Program-made: the position numbers and the translations under genes
The notes under the pieces: model-generated
Databases searched by the model: none
What the model was told of the DNA's origin: nothing
Seen by the model: only the letters and a program-made list of their open reading frames with translations
Assembly: GCA_023053685.1 (NCBI GenBank)
Contig: JALIGW010000001.1
Location: 49,457,859-49,521,858, forward strand
DNA: 64,000 nucleotides
From: Diadophis punctatus similis
Lineage: Eukaryota; Chordata; Lepidosauria; Squamata; Dipsadidae
Reading direction: 5' to 3'
Part shown: positions 1-9,893 of the stretch, piece by piece
Position numbering within the stretch: the stretch's first letter is position 1
Layout of the letters: every line of letters begins with the position of its first letter

Positions 1-244
1 AGGCTGCATTACTATTACTATTAGTTTTTCTCATCGTTCCTATCACTCATCTCCTCCCACTTATGACTGTATGACTGTAACTTGTTGCTTGTATCCTTAC
101 GATTTATTTTCATATTGATTGTTTCCTGATTACTTACTTGAACCCTATGACAACCATTCTTGACAAATGTATCTTTTCTTTTATGTACACTGAGAGCATA
201 TGCACCAAAGACAAATTCCTTGTGTGTCCAATCACACTTGGCCA
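1..244 (+). mobile_element. Non-LTR retrotransposon 3' UTR tail (CR1/L3 'Snake1'-like)
   Basis: Non-coding AT-rich tail ending in a cassette (about 200-250) with CACACTTGGCCAATAAAG followed directly by an (ATTCT)n array. The AATAAA-like signal just before the array fits a LINE 3' end. Attachment of ATTCT/AATAG pentamers to CR1/L3 tails is known from snakes; the exact subfamily is my inference. The 5' part lies outside the window. Confidence 0.6.
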
Positions 245-349
245 ATAAAGAATTCTATTCTATTCTATTCTATTCTATTCTATTCTATTCTATTCTATTC
301 TATTCTATTCTATTCTATTCTATTCTATTCTATTCTATTCTATTCATTT
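245..349 (+). repeat. (ATTCT)n pentanucleotide microsatellite
   Basis: About twenty near-perfect ATTCT units directly abut the LINE tail, so the array was probably seeded by the retrotransposon 3' terminus. Confidence 0.97.
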
Positions 350-359
350 AGTGCTGGCC

Positions 360-665
360 TTTCATTACCTTAAAAATTTTTTTTTATTTTTTCTCCACAA
401 TTTCCGTACATATATCAATACATATACCTTACAATATATCAATAACATACATGATTATACATTTCTTCCAATCAGTCATAAACCAATATTCTATTTTGCA
501 CCTATTTTGTACTACTGCTCATCAGTCTGTTTTCCTTCCTCTCTTAACACTCCACTCCCTCTATCTCTATCCCCTCCTTCTACCTTCTTACTCCTTCTCT
601 CCCCTTTCCTACTTCTCTCCACTCCTTCTCTTCTCCCTACCTTTCTACGTCCTCTTTTCTCCCTC
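360..665 (-). mobile_element. Probable L1-like LINE 3' UTR with polypurine tract
   Basis: Read on the minus strand, a roughly 150-base almost pure purine tract (525-675) is followed by an AT-rich segment and an A-rich end with AATAAA-like sequence near 365-385. A polypurine tract before the poly(A) end is typical of L1 3' UTRs. No ORF remains, so the family call is tentative. It could also be an unrelated purine-rich repeat. Confidence 0.4.
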
Positions 666-835
666 TTTTATTTATTTTATTTATTTATTTTTGTCAAGTA
701 CGTGTTGATAATATACATAGATATAACATTGTTTATATACATAACATGGGTACTGATAAGAGGGAACATTAGGACAGGGACGGTAGGCACGCCCCTTACT
801 GACCTGAGTGATTCTTGTCCTCATTCCTCTCTTAC
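666..835 (-). mobile_element. 3' end of a CR1-group LINE, truncated copy
   Basis: This matches by eye the 3' ends at 63540-63720, 58722-58920 and 10610-10790: an AAAT-rich end, GACAAA, then a segment read on plus as ACATTAGGACAGGGACGGTAGGCACGC (split here only by my quoting). Only the last ~150 bp survive, as expected from incomplete reverse transcription. Confidence 0.8.
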
Positions 836-1660
836 CTGATTGCACTTTATACACAGAGATGCATTTATTTAAATGGGAACCAGAACTGAGTAACTTTTTT
901 TGTTTTACTGTCCTGGATTTCGTTTTTTTAGGTTTGATAGATCCATAATGAAGTGCTCTAAGCCCAACATAAGCCCCTTGTTCACTGTTGCAAGTTTATC
1001 ATGTTGGGAAAAGCAGTCTCTTTCACTTTCATAGAAATAACCTGTTTCTCACACTGCTGTAGAATGAACTGCAAAACGAAGCACAGACTGAAGCAACGGC
1101 TGCCTATCATGTTTCTTTTACAGAACATCTCTGGTGAATAATGTAGTCCAGGAATGTAAATAGCCTCCAAGAGCCTTCCTTGCAGTTGACACTAAATTGT
1201 AATTTTTAATATGATAGAAAGGATTTTTAAATACACAAGGAGTCAGCACTATTTATTAACTGTATTTCATTTGATTTACTTCACATTTCGATCTAATAAC
1301 ATTTTGTTTTTCCCTGACCCCATCAGTTTTGGAGATTTGCCCTTGACATAACACTTAAAGGTCAAGTGTGACCTCTGACATGAGAAATAATGCAGTGGGA
1401 CTCCTGATGTAGGAGGTCCCAAAGACATTCTAGAGAAATAAATGTGGTCAGTAGCTGGAGCTATAGCCCAGCATTTCTACTGTTAAATATTAAGGAGGAA
1501 GATAAGAAAAACACAATAGCAATTACTAGTTTTAGCTCTTACAGCTAATCTGGTCCCTATAGAGCCCCAACTTTTGCCTAACCAAGCTGGATACTGATGT
1601 TAATTGTTTAGTGATGTTCTAATGGGGTTGAATGTACCTATACAGAGAAACCATCCATAC
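836..1660. other. Unassigned single-copy-looking DNA
   Basis: I see no convincing ORF, no known repeat and no RNA gene here. The longest minus-strand frame (982-1170) has no recognisable similarity. Confidence 0.5.
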
Positions 1661-1828
1661 TTTATTTATTTATTTATTTATTTATTTATTAAGAGTTCTT
1701 ATAGGCCGCCCAATCCCTTGGGACTCAGGGCGGCTTACAGCAGAGATTAGAACTACAGATTAAAAAAGGCATTTAAAAACATCATATTACAATATAAAAA
1801 ACCATTCATCCTTGGGGGAATCATCTCT

Positions 1829-4240
1829 TCACCCCGCCTGCCGGAAGAGCCATGTTTTTACTGCCTTGCGGAAGGCCAGTAGGGTGGGGATAGTCCGGAT
1901 CTCTGGCGGGAGTTGGTTCCAGAGAGATGGGGCTCCCACAGAGAAGGCCCTCCCCCGTGGGCCCGCCAGCCGACATTGTTTGGCAGACGGGACCCGGAGG
2001 AGGCCCTCTCTGTGGGACCTCACTGGTCGTAGGGAGGAATGTGGCAGGATGCGGTCCCGAAGGTAACCTGGCCCTGAGCCATGTAGGGCTTTAAAGGTCA
2101 AAACCAACACCTTGAATTGCGACCGGAGACCAATGGGTAGCCAATGCAGCTGGCGGAGGATAGGTGTTACATGGGTGTATCTTGGTACACCCACCACAGC
2201 TCGCGCAGCTGCATTCTGTACCAATTGTAGTCTCCGGATGCTCTTCGAGGGTAGCCCCATGTAGAGCCCGTTACAGTAGTCAAGCCGTGAGGTGACAAGG
2301 GCATGAGTGACTGTGAGCAAAGCCTCCCTCTCCAAGTAGGGTCGCAATTGGTGCACAAGACGTACCTGTGCAAAGGTCCCCCTAGCCACAGCTGAAAGAT
2401 GTTGCTCCAATTTAAGCTGTGGATCTAGGAGGACACCCAAATTGCAGACCCGTTCTGAGGGAGTCAATTTTTCTCCCCCAAGAACCAAGGAGGGGCAGTC
2501 GACATAATCCTTGGGAGGCAATATCCAAAGCCACTCAGTCTTGTCTGGGTTGAGCCTGAGTCTATTCACTCCCATCCAGACCCTTACATCATCCAGGCAG
2601 CGGCACATTACATTAACTGCTTCACTGAACTGACACGGAGTGGAGATGTACAGCTGGGTATCGTCAGCATACTGCTGATACCTCACCCCGTGTCGTCGGA
2701 TGATCTCACCCAACGGTTTCATGTAAATGTTAAACAGGATGGGTGAGAGGACCGAGCCCTGTGGCACCCCGCAAAGCAGGGGCCTAGGGGCTGACCTCTG
2801 CCCTCCTGTCAACACCGACTGCGTCCTGTCGGAGAGAAAGGAGGAGAACCACCGAAGAACGGTGCCCCCCACTCCCATCTCCCCGAGACGACGCAGAAGG
2901 ATACCATGGTCGATAGTATCGAAAGCCGCTGAGAGGTCAAGTAACACCAAGATGGAGGAATGACCTCCATCTCGGGCTCGCCAGAGATCATCCATCAGAG
3001 CGACCAAAGCAGTCTCTGTACTATAGCCGCGCCTGAAACCCGATTGAAAGGGATCCAGATAATCCGTTTCCTCCAATAACCGCAGGAGTTGGAGCGACAC
3101 CACTTTCTCGACAACTTTACCCACGAAGGGTAAGTTGGAGACTGGACGGAAGTTCTTTAAATCCGCTGGGTCCAGGGAAGGCTTCTTGAGGAGGGGCCTC
3201 ACCACCGCAGCTTTTAAGGGCTGCGGGATGGACCCCTCTCTCAAAGATGCGATCACAACCGCCTGGAGCCAGCCGCGTGTCACCTCCCTGCTAGCCGAAA
3301 CCAGCCAGGAGGGACACGGGTCCAATAAACAAGTGGAGGCGCTCATCGCTCCTATGGCCTTGTCCACATCCTCAGGAGTGATAGGCTCAAACTCCTCCCA
3401 AATAACAGGACTAAGACTCGCCTCTGTCATCTCGGCCTGCTCTGTCCAAATGGAGTCCAGGTCTGTCCGAATCTGAGTGATTTTATCCGCCAGGAACTGC
3501 GAAAATTCCTCAGCTCTACCCTGCAAGGGTTCTTCGCTCCCCCCCTTTGCAAGCAGGGAGCGCGTTACCCTAAACAGGGCGGCTGGGCGGGAGTCGGCGG
3601 ACGCAATACGGGCGGAAAAATACGCGCATTTTGCCGCCCGTATTGCCACTAAGTAAGACTTAATGCAAGTTCTTAAAAGTGTCCGATCAGATTCAGCTTT
3701 ACTAGCCCTCCATCGTCGCTCTAGGCGTCTCTTTAGGCGCTTCATCTCCCGGAGTTCCTCAGTGAACCAAGGAGCCCTCCTCGATCCGCTGCCACGGAGA
3801 GGCCACAAAGGCGCAATCCGATCTAAGGCCCCTGTCGCTGCCCGGTTCCAGGCAGCCACTAGGTCCTCAGATGAATTGTGTACTAGGGATTCAGGTATTT
3901 CCCCAAGTTCCCTCTGAAATCCTTCGGATTCCATTAGGCGCCTGGGGCGGAACCACTTAATCAATCCCGCCTCCTTGCGGTGGAGGAGTGGTGCCATAAA
4001 ATCCAACCTCAGGAGGAAATGATCTGACCATGACAAGGGTATTGTGACTAAACCCCTCAGCCTCAGATCATCTCTCCACTGCCCCGAGAGAAACACAAGG
4101 TCAAGTGTGTGACCACCCTCATGAGTCGGACCCTGAACTACTTGGGTCAGGTCCATGGTTGTCATGGAAGCCATGAACTCCTGGACTGCCTCCGAGGTTT
4201 CGCCGGGAGATGGCAGGTTGAAGTCCCCCAGCACCATCAA
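1829..4240 (-). CDS. L2 ORF2 fragment: end of endonuclease plus reverse transcriptase, 803 codons
   Basis: This open frame encodes most of a LINE ORF2 protein, which nicks target DNA and reverse-transcribes its own RNA at the nick. Visible motifs: GDFN at residues 5-8 and SDHF at 72-75 (endonuclease catalytic motifs); FRPVSNLP at 364-371; LDLSAAFDTIDH at 434-445; GVPQGSVLSP at 491-500; and YADD at 524-527 with both catalytic aspartates. A C-terminal region of about 270 residues ends in WLFRQAG and a stop. The ATG at 4240 lies inside the endonuclease domain, so it is not the native start. The first part of the endonuclease lies upstream in two other frames (4267-4473 and 4401-5009). It is a mobile-element gene, not a host gene. 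Confidence 0.9.
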   Translation of the reverse strand: MMVLGDFNLPSPGETSEAVQEFMASMTTMDLTQVVQGPTHEGGHTLDLVFLSGQWRDDLRLRGLVTIPLSWSDHFLLRLDFMAPLLHRKEAGLIKWFRPRRLMESEGFQRELGEIPESLVHNSSEDLVAAWNRAATGALDRIAPLWPLRGSGSRRAPWFTEELREMKRLKRRLERRWRASKAESDRTLLRTCIKSYLVAIRAAKCAYFSARIASADSRPAALFRVTRSLLAKGGSEEPLQGRAEEFSQFLADKITQIRTDLDSIWTEQAEMTEASLSPVIWEEFEPITPEDVDKAIGAMSASTCLLDPCPSWLVSASREVTRGWLQAVVIASLREGSIPQPLKAAVVRPLLKKPSLDPADLKNFRPVSNLPFVGKVVEKVVSLQLLRLLEETDYLDPFQSGFRRGYSTETALVALMDDLWRARDGGHSSILVLLDLSAAFDTIDHGILLRRLGEMGVGGTVLRWFSSFLSDRTQSVLTGGQRSAPRPLLCGVPQGSVLSPILFNIYMKPLGEIIRRHGVRYQQYADDTQLYISTPCQFSEAVNVMCRCLDDVRVWMGVNRLRLNPDKTEWLWILPPKDYVDCPSLVLGGEKLTPSERVCNLGVLLDPQLKLEQHLSAVARGTFAQVRLVHQLRPYLEREALLTVTHALVTSRLDYCNGLYMGLPSKSIRRLQLVQNAAARAVVGVPRYTHVTPILRQLHWLPIGLRSQFKVLVLTFKALHGSGPGYLRDRILPHSSLRPVRSHREGLLRVPSAKQCRLAGPRGRAFSVGAPSLWNQLPPEIRTIPTLLAFRKAVKTWLFRQAG

Positions 4241-4900
4241 CCTGGGGAACTCAATCGCCAGCCCGGCTATCGCCTCGAGCAGAACAGGCAGGGCGTTAGC
4301 AAAAGGCCCACCTGTACCCCTAAGTCCAACTTCAGAAGGAGCGTCTCACACCCAACAATCTCCGGGGCAGGGATCCTCCGAGGGCAAAGATTTTGGCGAG
4401 CTATAATAGCCACTCCTCCACCCCTTCCCTGGGGTCGCGGCTGATGCTGCACTGCGAAACCGTCTGGGCACATCTCGGAGAGGGGAACCCCCCCTCCTGG
4501 CCCAGCCAGGTCTCAGTAATACATGCCAGGTCTGCCCCCTCCTCCAAGATTAAATCCCGGATAAGGGGGGCCTTGTTGTTAATCGACCTGGCATTCAACA
4601 GCAGCAGCTTGAGCCCAGGGCCCTGACATCCCTGGTTACCAGGTACTCGGGCTGAGCAAGATGGAACCTGATCTGAGGGGCCAGAACGAGGAATCGCTTG
4701 TAGACAGCGAATTCTCGTTCCCCGTGAGCGGCCTACCCCTCTGCTCCCGGCATACCTGCCCCTCCCTGTAATGACCGTGATGCACCCACTCTCTATCACA
4801 CTAGAGATCCCCTCCCCTCCCCCACTGGTCCTCCCAACTCCCAGCAGGCCATACACTCCATTCATACTGGGCCTGGCGTGGGGCCCGACCCCCCCTCCGC
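4241..4900 (-). pseudogene. L2 ORF2 N-terminal endonuclease, frameshifted
   Basis: Two minus-strand frames carry the start of the APE-type endonuclease. One (within 4401-5009) contains LLLNARSINNK and the catalytic glutamate motif ITETWLG. The next (within 4267-4473) contains GGGVAIIAR. The three pieces lie in three different frames, so at least two indels, near 4400-4470 and 4240-4270, break the protein. The residues upstream of the LLLNARSINNK motif in the 5009 frame look like 5' UTR and simple repeat, not protein. Confidence 0.85.
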
Positions 4901-5014
4901 TTCTGTTTTCACACTCAGCGGAGGAGGGAAGAACGTAATGTGAAACAAAAAAAATGGCATTCATAAGCCTAAGACACACACATACACACGTGTACACAAA
5001 AACATACACAGTGG

Positions 5015-5588
5015 GAAAAAACCAGTGGTGGGTTCCTACCAGTGCGGTCCACTCTATAGCACCAGTAGCGGCCCGCTGGTGACGTCACAGTACCGGTGTG
5101 GTCAGTTGCCGGTGCTTGGGCGCCGCTATTTAAAAAAAAAATTTTTTTTACATTTTTTAAAAATTTTTCTTCTGTGCATGCCCAGAAGCCGAGCTTCCGG
5201 CACTGCGCATGCGCTGCCTTCCTACCCCACAGTGAGTCCAAGCAGGGGAGGATGGCTGAGGGAGCACGTGAGACGCTGAAAGAACGGGCGGCAGGAGCTA
5301 TCTCCATTCCCCTCCCTTCAGCACTCCGAGAAGCTACAAACGCGCGGTGATGATCCTAGGCATTTTCTCACGTTTGAGGCTTCTCGAACTGCTGAGGGGA
5401 GGGGGAATGGGTGGCAGGACCTATCTCAGTTCTCTTCCCTTCAGCAGTCCGAGAAGCCACGCCCACCCGGTCAAATGGCCGGCAAGCCACGCCCATCCAG
5501 TCATATGGCCGGCAAGCCATACCCACAAAATAAACCACACCCACAGAGTGGTAGTAAAAAAAATTAAGAACCCGCCCCTGGAAAAAAC
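5015..5588. mobile_element. hAT-type MITE, long GC-rich subtype
   Basis: The element is 5023-5580, with a perfect 8-bp duplication gaaaaaac at 5015-5022 and 5581-5588. Terminal inverted repeats read CAGTGGTGGGTTCCT and its near complement at 5566-5580. The interior is CpG-rich and holds GCGCATGCGC at 5205-5214. There is no transposase. The copy at 54417-54939 is the same subfamily. Confidence 0.95.
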
Positions 5589-5618
5589 CCACATGGTTCA
5601 GTTCTCTTTTCTTTTTAG

Positions 5619-5697
5619 CAAACTAGGATAGAATGTGGAGCTCCAGAGGACTCTTCTGAAATGATGAAGCAAGCTAAAGTTCAGAGCAGTAGTGTGG
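5619..5697 (+). other. Exon-like segment A (candidate duplicated exon)
   Basis: A pyrimidine-rich run ending TTTTTAG (5611-5618) precedes a 79-bp open segment, followed by a GT donor at 5698 (GGTATAT). In frame from 5619 it encodes a 26-residue segment containing APEDSSEMMKQAK. Segment B (8604-8680) is clearly similar in DNA and in reading frame (VPEDSSERLKPAK) and has equivalent splice signals. I do not recognise the protein. Alternatives are an old unlabelled repeat present twice, or duplicated non-coding DNA. The 25 bases between the hAT insertion and the pyrimidine run leave little room for a native branch point. Confidence 0.35.
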
Positions 5698-6561
5698 GTA
5701 TATTTTTAAAAATATTGTCTATTTCTATTCACAATACTTGTGACTGTTTCCTGAAATGTTTCGATTTAGGTATCTATTTGTTCAGTTCAGTCCACCAACA
5801 GCTAGCTAGGCATCTCCAACTGTACATCATAAATAATGAAACAGACCTTGAAAATATAATATGAATTTTTATAGCTACTGTGTGATCCATAAACTCAAAT
5901 AAAAATAACCTAAGAAAAATAGAGCTGAAAATCCATTATCAAATTCATGCTTCTTGCTCAGCTATAATCCTTACTGGGGGGGGGGGGAATTAATAATAAT
6001 AGCAACCCTTGCTATAAATTTGTGTCCTGGGTGCATGGAATCTGATAAAAAAAAATAAGAGGCTTAACAATCCCATCCTGTATTTTATAAATGCTAACCT
6101 GGTCTCAAGAATGTATATGAGACCTAGATTTCATTCCAGATGCGTGGATGAGATCAAAGAGCCAAGGACTATCAACATACTCTCGCATCTGTGAGTCAGG
6201 AGATCAAAGTTTGCGCCAAAACACAATGGAAATCAGATGGCAATCCTGTCTGCTTGTGCAAATGCTGCTGCATCAATTTATTTTCATTATAAAGAGGCCT
6301 GGGCTTGGAGATGAGAGCACGCAAATGTAAATATATGTGGATTCCATACAAAAGGTGACAGTGATATTAGAGACAATGCTAAATACACCTCCTGTGTAAC
6401 AGCTATACTGCAAAAACTGAGGTCTTATAATCAGTGGCATGTTTTAGTAGTGTTGGATCCAGCCTATCCTAGCTGGGCTGCTATGTAATTGTGCAGAAGA
6501 AGAAAGCATTCAGGTGAAGCATTGTCCATTATAATGTTGCAGGTAATATTAAGAATACATG
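5698..6561. other. Unassigned DNA downstream of exon-like segment A
   Basis: AT-rich, with a short poly-G run near 5977. No repeat family or ORF recognised. Confidence 0.45.
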
Positions 6562-7548
6562 GACACTAGCAGGGGTGGGCTTCAAACATTTCACCAACGG
6601 GTTCTCTGCCCGGTTGCTGGGTCGGCGTGGCCATGGTAGGCGTGGCCTAGTCAGCCTCCTGCACCATGGTGGGGGGAGGGGCATTTTCACCTTCTTCAGG
6701 CTCTGGAGGCTTTCCTCGAGCCTCTGGGAGGGCAAAAACTGCATCCCTTGGGCTCCGGAGGCCCTCTGGAGCTTCTGGGAGGCCCGTTTCCCCCCATCCC
6801 TGAGCCTCTGCGCGGGTTCTGCACTTACCTCGCATCCTATCCTCCGCCAGCTGCATTGGCTGCCCATTAGTCTCCGGATCCAATTTAAGGTGTTGGTTTT
6901 AACCTTTAAAGGCCTACATGGCTCAGGGCCAGGTTACCTCCGGGACCGCATCCTGCCGCATACCTCCCTACGACCGGTTAGGGCCCAAAGAGTTGGCCTC
7001 CTCCAGGTCCCATCGACCAAGCAATGCCGGTTGGCGGGGCCGAGGGGGAGAGCCTTCTCTGTGGAAGCTCTCTCCCTTTGGAACCAGCTTCCTCCAGAGA
7101 TCAGGACTATCCCCACCCTGCTGGCCTTCCGTAAAGCAATAAAAACTTGGCTCTTCCGGCAGGCGGGGTGAAAGTGAGACCAACTAGACCAGATATGGGT
7201 CTCCCCCCTTGGTGATGAATGTTAGATGCTCTTTTTAATTTTTGTAGTTTTTAATTATTGTGCCTTTTTTATATTGTTGAATGGATTTTGACATGTTGTG
7301 AGCTGCCCAGAGTCCCCTGGGAGTTGGGCGGCATATAAATCCATTTAAATAAAATAAATAAATAAAAAAAATCCAAAACGGGCCTTATGGAGACTCCTGG
7401 GAGGGGAGGGGCGAGGTGGGAGGGGTGGGGTGGGTGGGGCGGAGCCAGCCAGGGGTGGGATTTGGAGGTTCTCCAAACCGGCCATAGCATTAGCTACGGG
7501 TTCTTCCGAACCCGGGTGAATCCATAGCAGCCCATCCCTGGACACTGG
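6562..7548. mobile_element. hAT-type element interrupted by an L2 fragment
   Basis: Ends at 6570 (CAGGGGTGGGC) and 7540 (GCCCATCCCTG on plus), flanked by gacactag (6562-6569) and gacactgg (7541-7548), a 7/8 match. The interior from about 6832 to 7372 is an L2 3' end on the plus strand, so the L2 arrived after the hAT. Confidence 0.9.
6832..7372 (+). mobile_element. L2 LINE, 5'-truncated copy
   Basis: It encodes the L2 C-terminal region (LRQLHWLPI ... LPPEIRTIPTLLAFRKA ... WLFRQAG), closely matching the end of the 1829-4240 ORF, then the L2 3' UTR with AGCTGCCCAGAGTCCCC and an AATAAA-rich end. It is 5'-truncated and inserted in a hAT element. The reading frame from 6575 runs from hAT sequence into L2 and is only a chance fusion. 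Confidence 0.93.
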
Positions 7549-7694
7549 ACTCATTTGTTTGCGGTTAATTTAACTTTGAGTTTCTCTGTCCTCCCCAAAA
7601 ATCTTGGAAGTTATAGTTTAGTGATATGTAATTGAGACTTTTCTCTTATGGGATGTTACACAGTTAGGTAAAACTACTGCCCTTGAAGAACAAA

Positions 7695-8094
7695 TACAGG
7701 TAGTCCTTCACTTATAACAGTTCATTTAGTGATTGTTCAAAGTTACAATGGCACTGAAAAAAGTAACTTATGACCATTTTTCACACTTATGACCATTGCA
7801 GCATCCCCATGGTCACATGATTTATATTCGGATGTTTGACAACGGACTCACATTTATGACGGTTGCGGTGTCCTGGGGTCATGTGATCACATTTTGCAAC
7901 CTTCTGACAAGCAAAGTCAATGGGGAAACCAGATTCACTTAACAACGGTATTACTAATTTAACAACTGCAGTGATTGAGTTAACAAATGTAACAGGAAAA
8001 GTCATAAAATGGGGCAAAACTCACTTAACAAATTTCTCACTTAGCAACAGAAATTTTGGGCTCAATTGTGGTCATAAGTTGAGGACTACCTGTA
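7695..8094. mobile_element. TA-flanked MITE with CAGGTAGTCC termini
   Basis: Inverted ends CAGGTAGTCCTTC (7697) and GAGGACTACCTG (to 8092) are flanked by TA on both sides (7695-7696, 8093-8094). The ~396-bp interior repeats phrases such as CACTTAACAA and has no coding capacity. Related copies lie at 14858-15256 (inverted), 58118-58532 (older), 11949-12062 and 33288-33369 (fragments). TA flanks suggest a Tc1/mariner-type mover, but the superfamily is not established. Confidence 0.8.
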
Positions 8095-8227
8095 GTAGAC
8101 CATTCAGAAATCTCTTTGCTAGGATTTAGGAATCTGGTTTTCTTGTTATTGCTGGGTTCTGGATCCTCCAGTCTTAATCATCATAGCCAATGACCTGAGA
8201 TTATAGAACTGGTAGTACAGCTACATC

Positions 8228-8400
8228 TTGAGAACCAGTGGTGGGTTGCTCCTGGTTTGGCCTGGGTCTGCGAACCGGTAGCGCTGGCAGCGGGAGGCTC
8301 CGCCCACCCACCCGGGACGCTTCTGCGCATGTGCAGAAGTGTTGCGCACGCGAGCGCGAACCGGTAGCAACGGGTTTTAAAACCCACTACTGTTGAGAAC
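8228..8400. mobile_element. hAT-type MITE, short 157-bp subtype
   Basis: Element 8236-8392 with a perfect duplication ttgagaac at 8228-8235 and 8393-8400, and ends CAGTGGTGGGTT / AACCCACTACTG. Its sibling is at 56596-56758. Confidence 0.96.
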
Positions 8401-8603
8401 CATGGGCTTCCTAATTTATAGGGCTATGGGAAGTGGTTTTATTAAGTTACATTGGAATAAGGTTTAGTCTGGGACACAAGTATCTGTTTTGAATCAAACT
8501 AAATCAGAGATTGCCTAATTCAAAAACCCAAAGCTTTCTTTCCCTTTATATTTCACTACGATGAGAAAAGCTACCAGACTCAACGTTGTTTCCTTTTTAA
8601 CAG

Positions 8604-8680
8604 CCTGAGATGGAATGGGCAGTTCCAGAGGACTCATCTGAAAGACTGAAGCCTGCCAAATTTCAGAACAGAAAGCGCAG
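8604..8680 (+). other. Exon-like segment B (candidate duplicated exon)
   Basis: The acceptor-like TTTCCTTTTTAACAG (8589-8603) precedes a 77-bp open segment ending in CGCAG before a GTATAT donor at 8681. In frame from 8604 it encodes EMEWAVPEDSSERLKPAK and a short basic end. It resembles segment A at 5619-5697 through the core and both splice flanks, about 2.98 kb apart. The lengths, 77 and 79, put the downstream phases out of register, which is unusual for interchangeable exons and weakens the case. Confidence 0.35.
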
Positions 8681-8950
8681 GTATATATTTTTTTTATTTA
8701 AAAAAAAGGCCTAAACTTTTCCCCCTTTTCTCTGACAGAATTAGAGGACATCTGCAGGCATAGCCTGCCAAATGTTAAACAGATATGCACTGGGGCTTTT
8801 TTTTTTGTAGGGGAGTCTTTAAAGATGGAGGGGGTTGGGAAGTCACTAATCCCAGTCCTGCTGTTTTGTGCAGTGATATTGAAAAGGAAGACATGTTTTT
8901 TATGGTTGGCTTTAATATTGTTTTATTTATATATTATGTTTTAAACTGAT

Positions 8951-9050
8951 GTAAGCACCATCCAGAGAACTGCAATTATGCTCTGATTCAGAAGTTAGAA
9001 CTCATGTAAGCACCGTCCAGAGAAATGCAGTTATACTGTGGTTCAGAAGT
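8951..9050 (+). repeat. Local tandem duplication, ~54-bp period, two units
   Basis: GTAAGCACC(A/G)TCCAGAGAA begins at 8951 and again at 9005, and the following ~35 bases match with a few substitutions. Confidence 0.85.
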
Positions 9051-9893
9051 AGTCATAGCATTATATATCCAGGCTGCAGAGACAGGACTTAATGAAAAAT
9101 ACAGCTACATCTATTTACATAAGTTCTGATTGCAAGCCTACAAGAGAGGGTTTATTCCTGAACAGCTAGGATTGCATGGCATACATTTGGGTAAAAAGCT
9201 TAAATTTATAAATTTTGATAGAGTGACACCACCCACTTGTTCAACGTGTGCATGAAAAACGGACCCTGAATGGTGATTGGAAGAATGTCATTATTATTTT
9301 CCTATACAAATGGAAGAGTAATAAGAATGAATAGAAAAAGCTGCAGGGTGCTAGTTTGTTAAATGTGCATGAGCGTTTGACAGAATTCTGATCGAAAGGG
9401 TGTGGGAAGTGACAGTGAGCAAAATTTGGAAATGTACATTATTATGCCAGGCTAGGGGTGTGCAGACCAAAGTTTTGCTCTTCAGCTGGTCACTGAAAAA
9501 TGTAAGAATGTGGGAAAGTGTATTCCGCATTTATTGATTTAGACAAAGTGTATGATTAAGTGAACAGGCTGGTGTTCTGAAATGTTTTACATGAATACGG
9601 AGTTGCTCAATGCACGGTTTGCTTCCATCATGGGCAGCAGTACATGATGAAAGTAAAGCATGGCTGAGAATAATGGAATGTTTAGCAAATGATTCAACAT
9701 TGAGCAGAGAGTAAGGCAAGTTATATAATGTCACCTTGGTTGTTTAATGCATTTATACATATATGTATAAATGTTTAAGGTGATGCTTAGAAATGTCTTG
9801 CCAGGGATATGAATATTAGTGTAGTTTTGTATACAGACATGCTAGGTTGTTGGCTGAGAACCTGAATGATTTGCAAAAAATGTTAAATTGTAT
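9051..9893. other. Unassigned AT-rich DNA
   Basis: No repeat or gene recognised. The minus frame at 9531-9734 has no recognisable features. Confidence 0.45.

Larger units (their letters stand above)
1661..4960 (-). mobile_element. L2-clade non-LTR retrotransposon, nearly full length
   Basis: The minus-strand element reads 5' (about 4960) to 3' (1661). It has an APE-type endonuclease segment, a reverse transcriptase, a C-terminal domain, and a 3' UTR ending in a conserved block read on plus as CAGGGCGGC...TTATTTATTT. Shorter copies of the same 3' end occur at 6832-7372, 49482-49757 and 45843-45942. The 5' UTR boundary is unclear. Two frameshifts separate the endonuclease from the intact RT frame, so the copy cannot encode a full ORF2, but the long open RT suggests recent activity of the family. 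Confidence 0.9.

Noticed and set aside
245..349. CRISPR-like or minisatellite array
   Set aside because: Simple 5-bp units with no spacers in vertebrate DNA; a microsatellite.
1829..4240. 803-codon ORF as a host gene
   Set aside because: Endonuclease and RT motifs in LINE order plus an L2 3' UTR show it is a retrotransposon ORF.
6575..7171. 198-codon ORF as a chimeric gene
   Set aside because: The hAT interior runs by chance into the nested L2 frame. No promoter or splice evidence.
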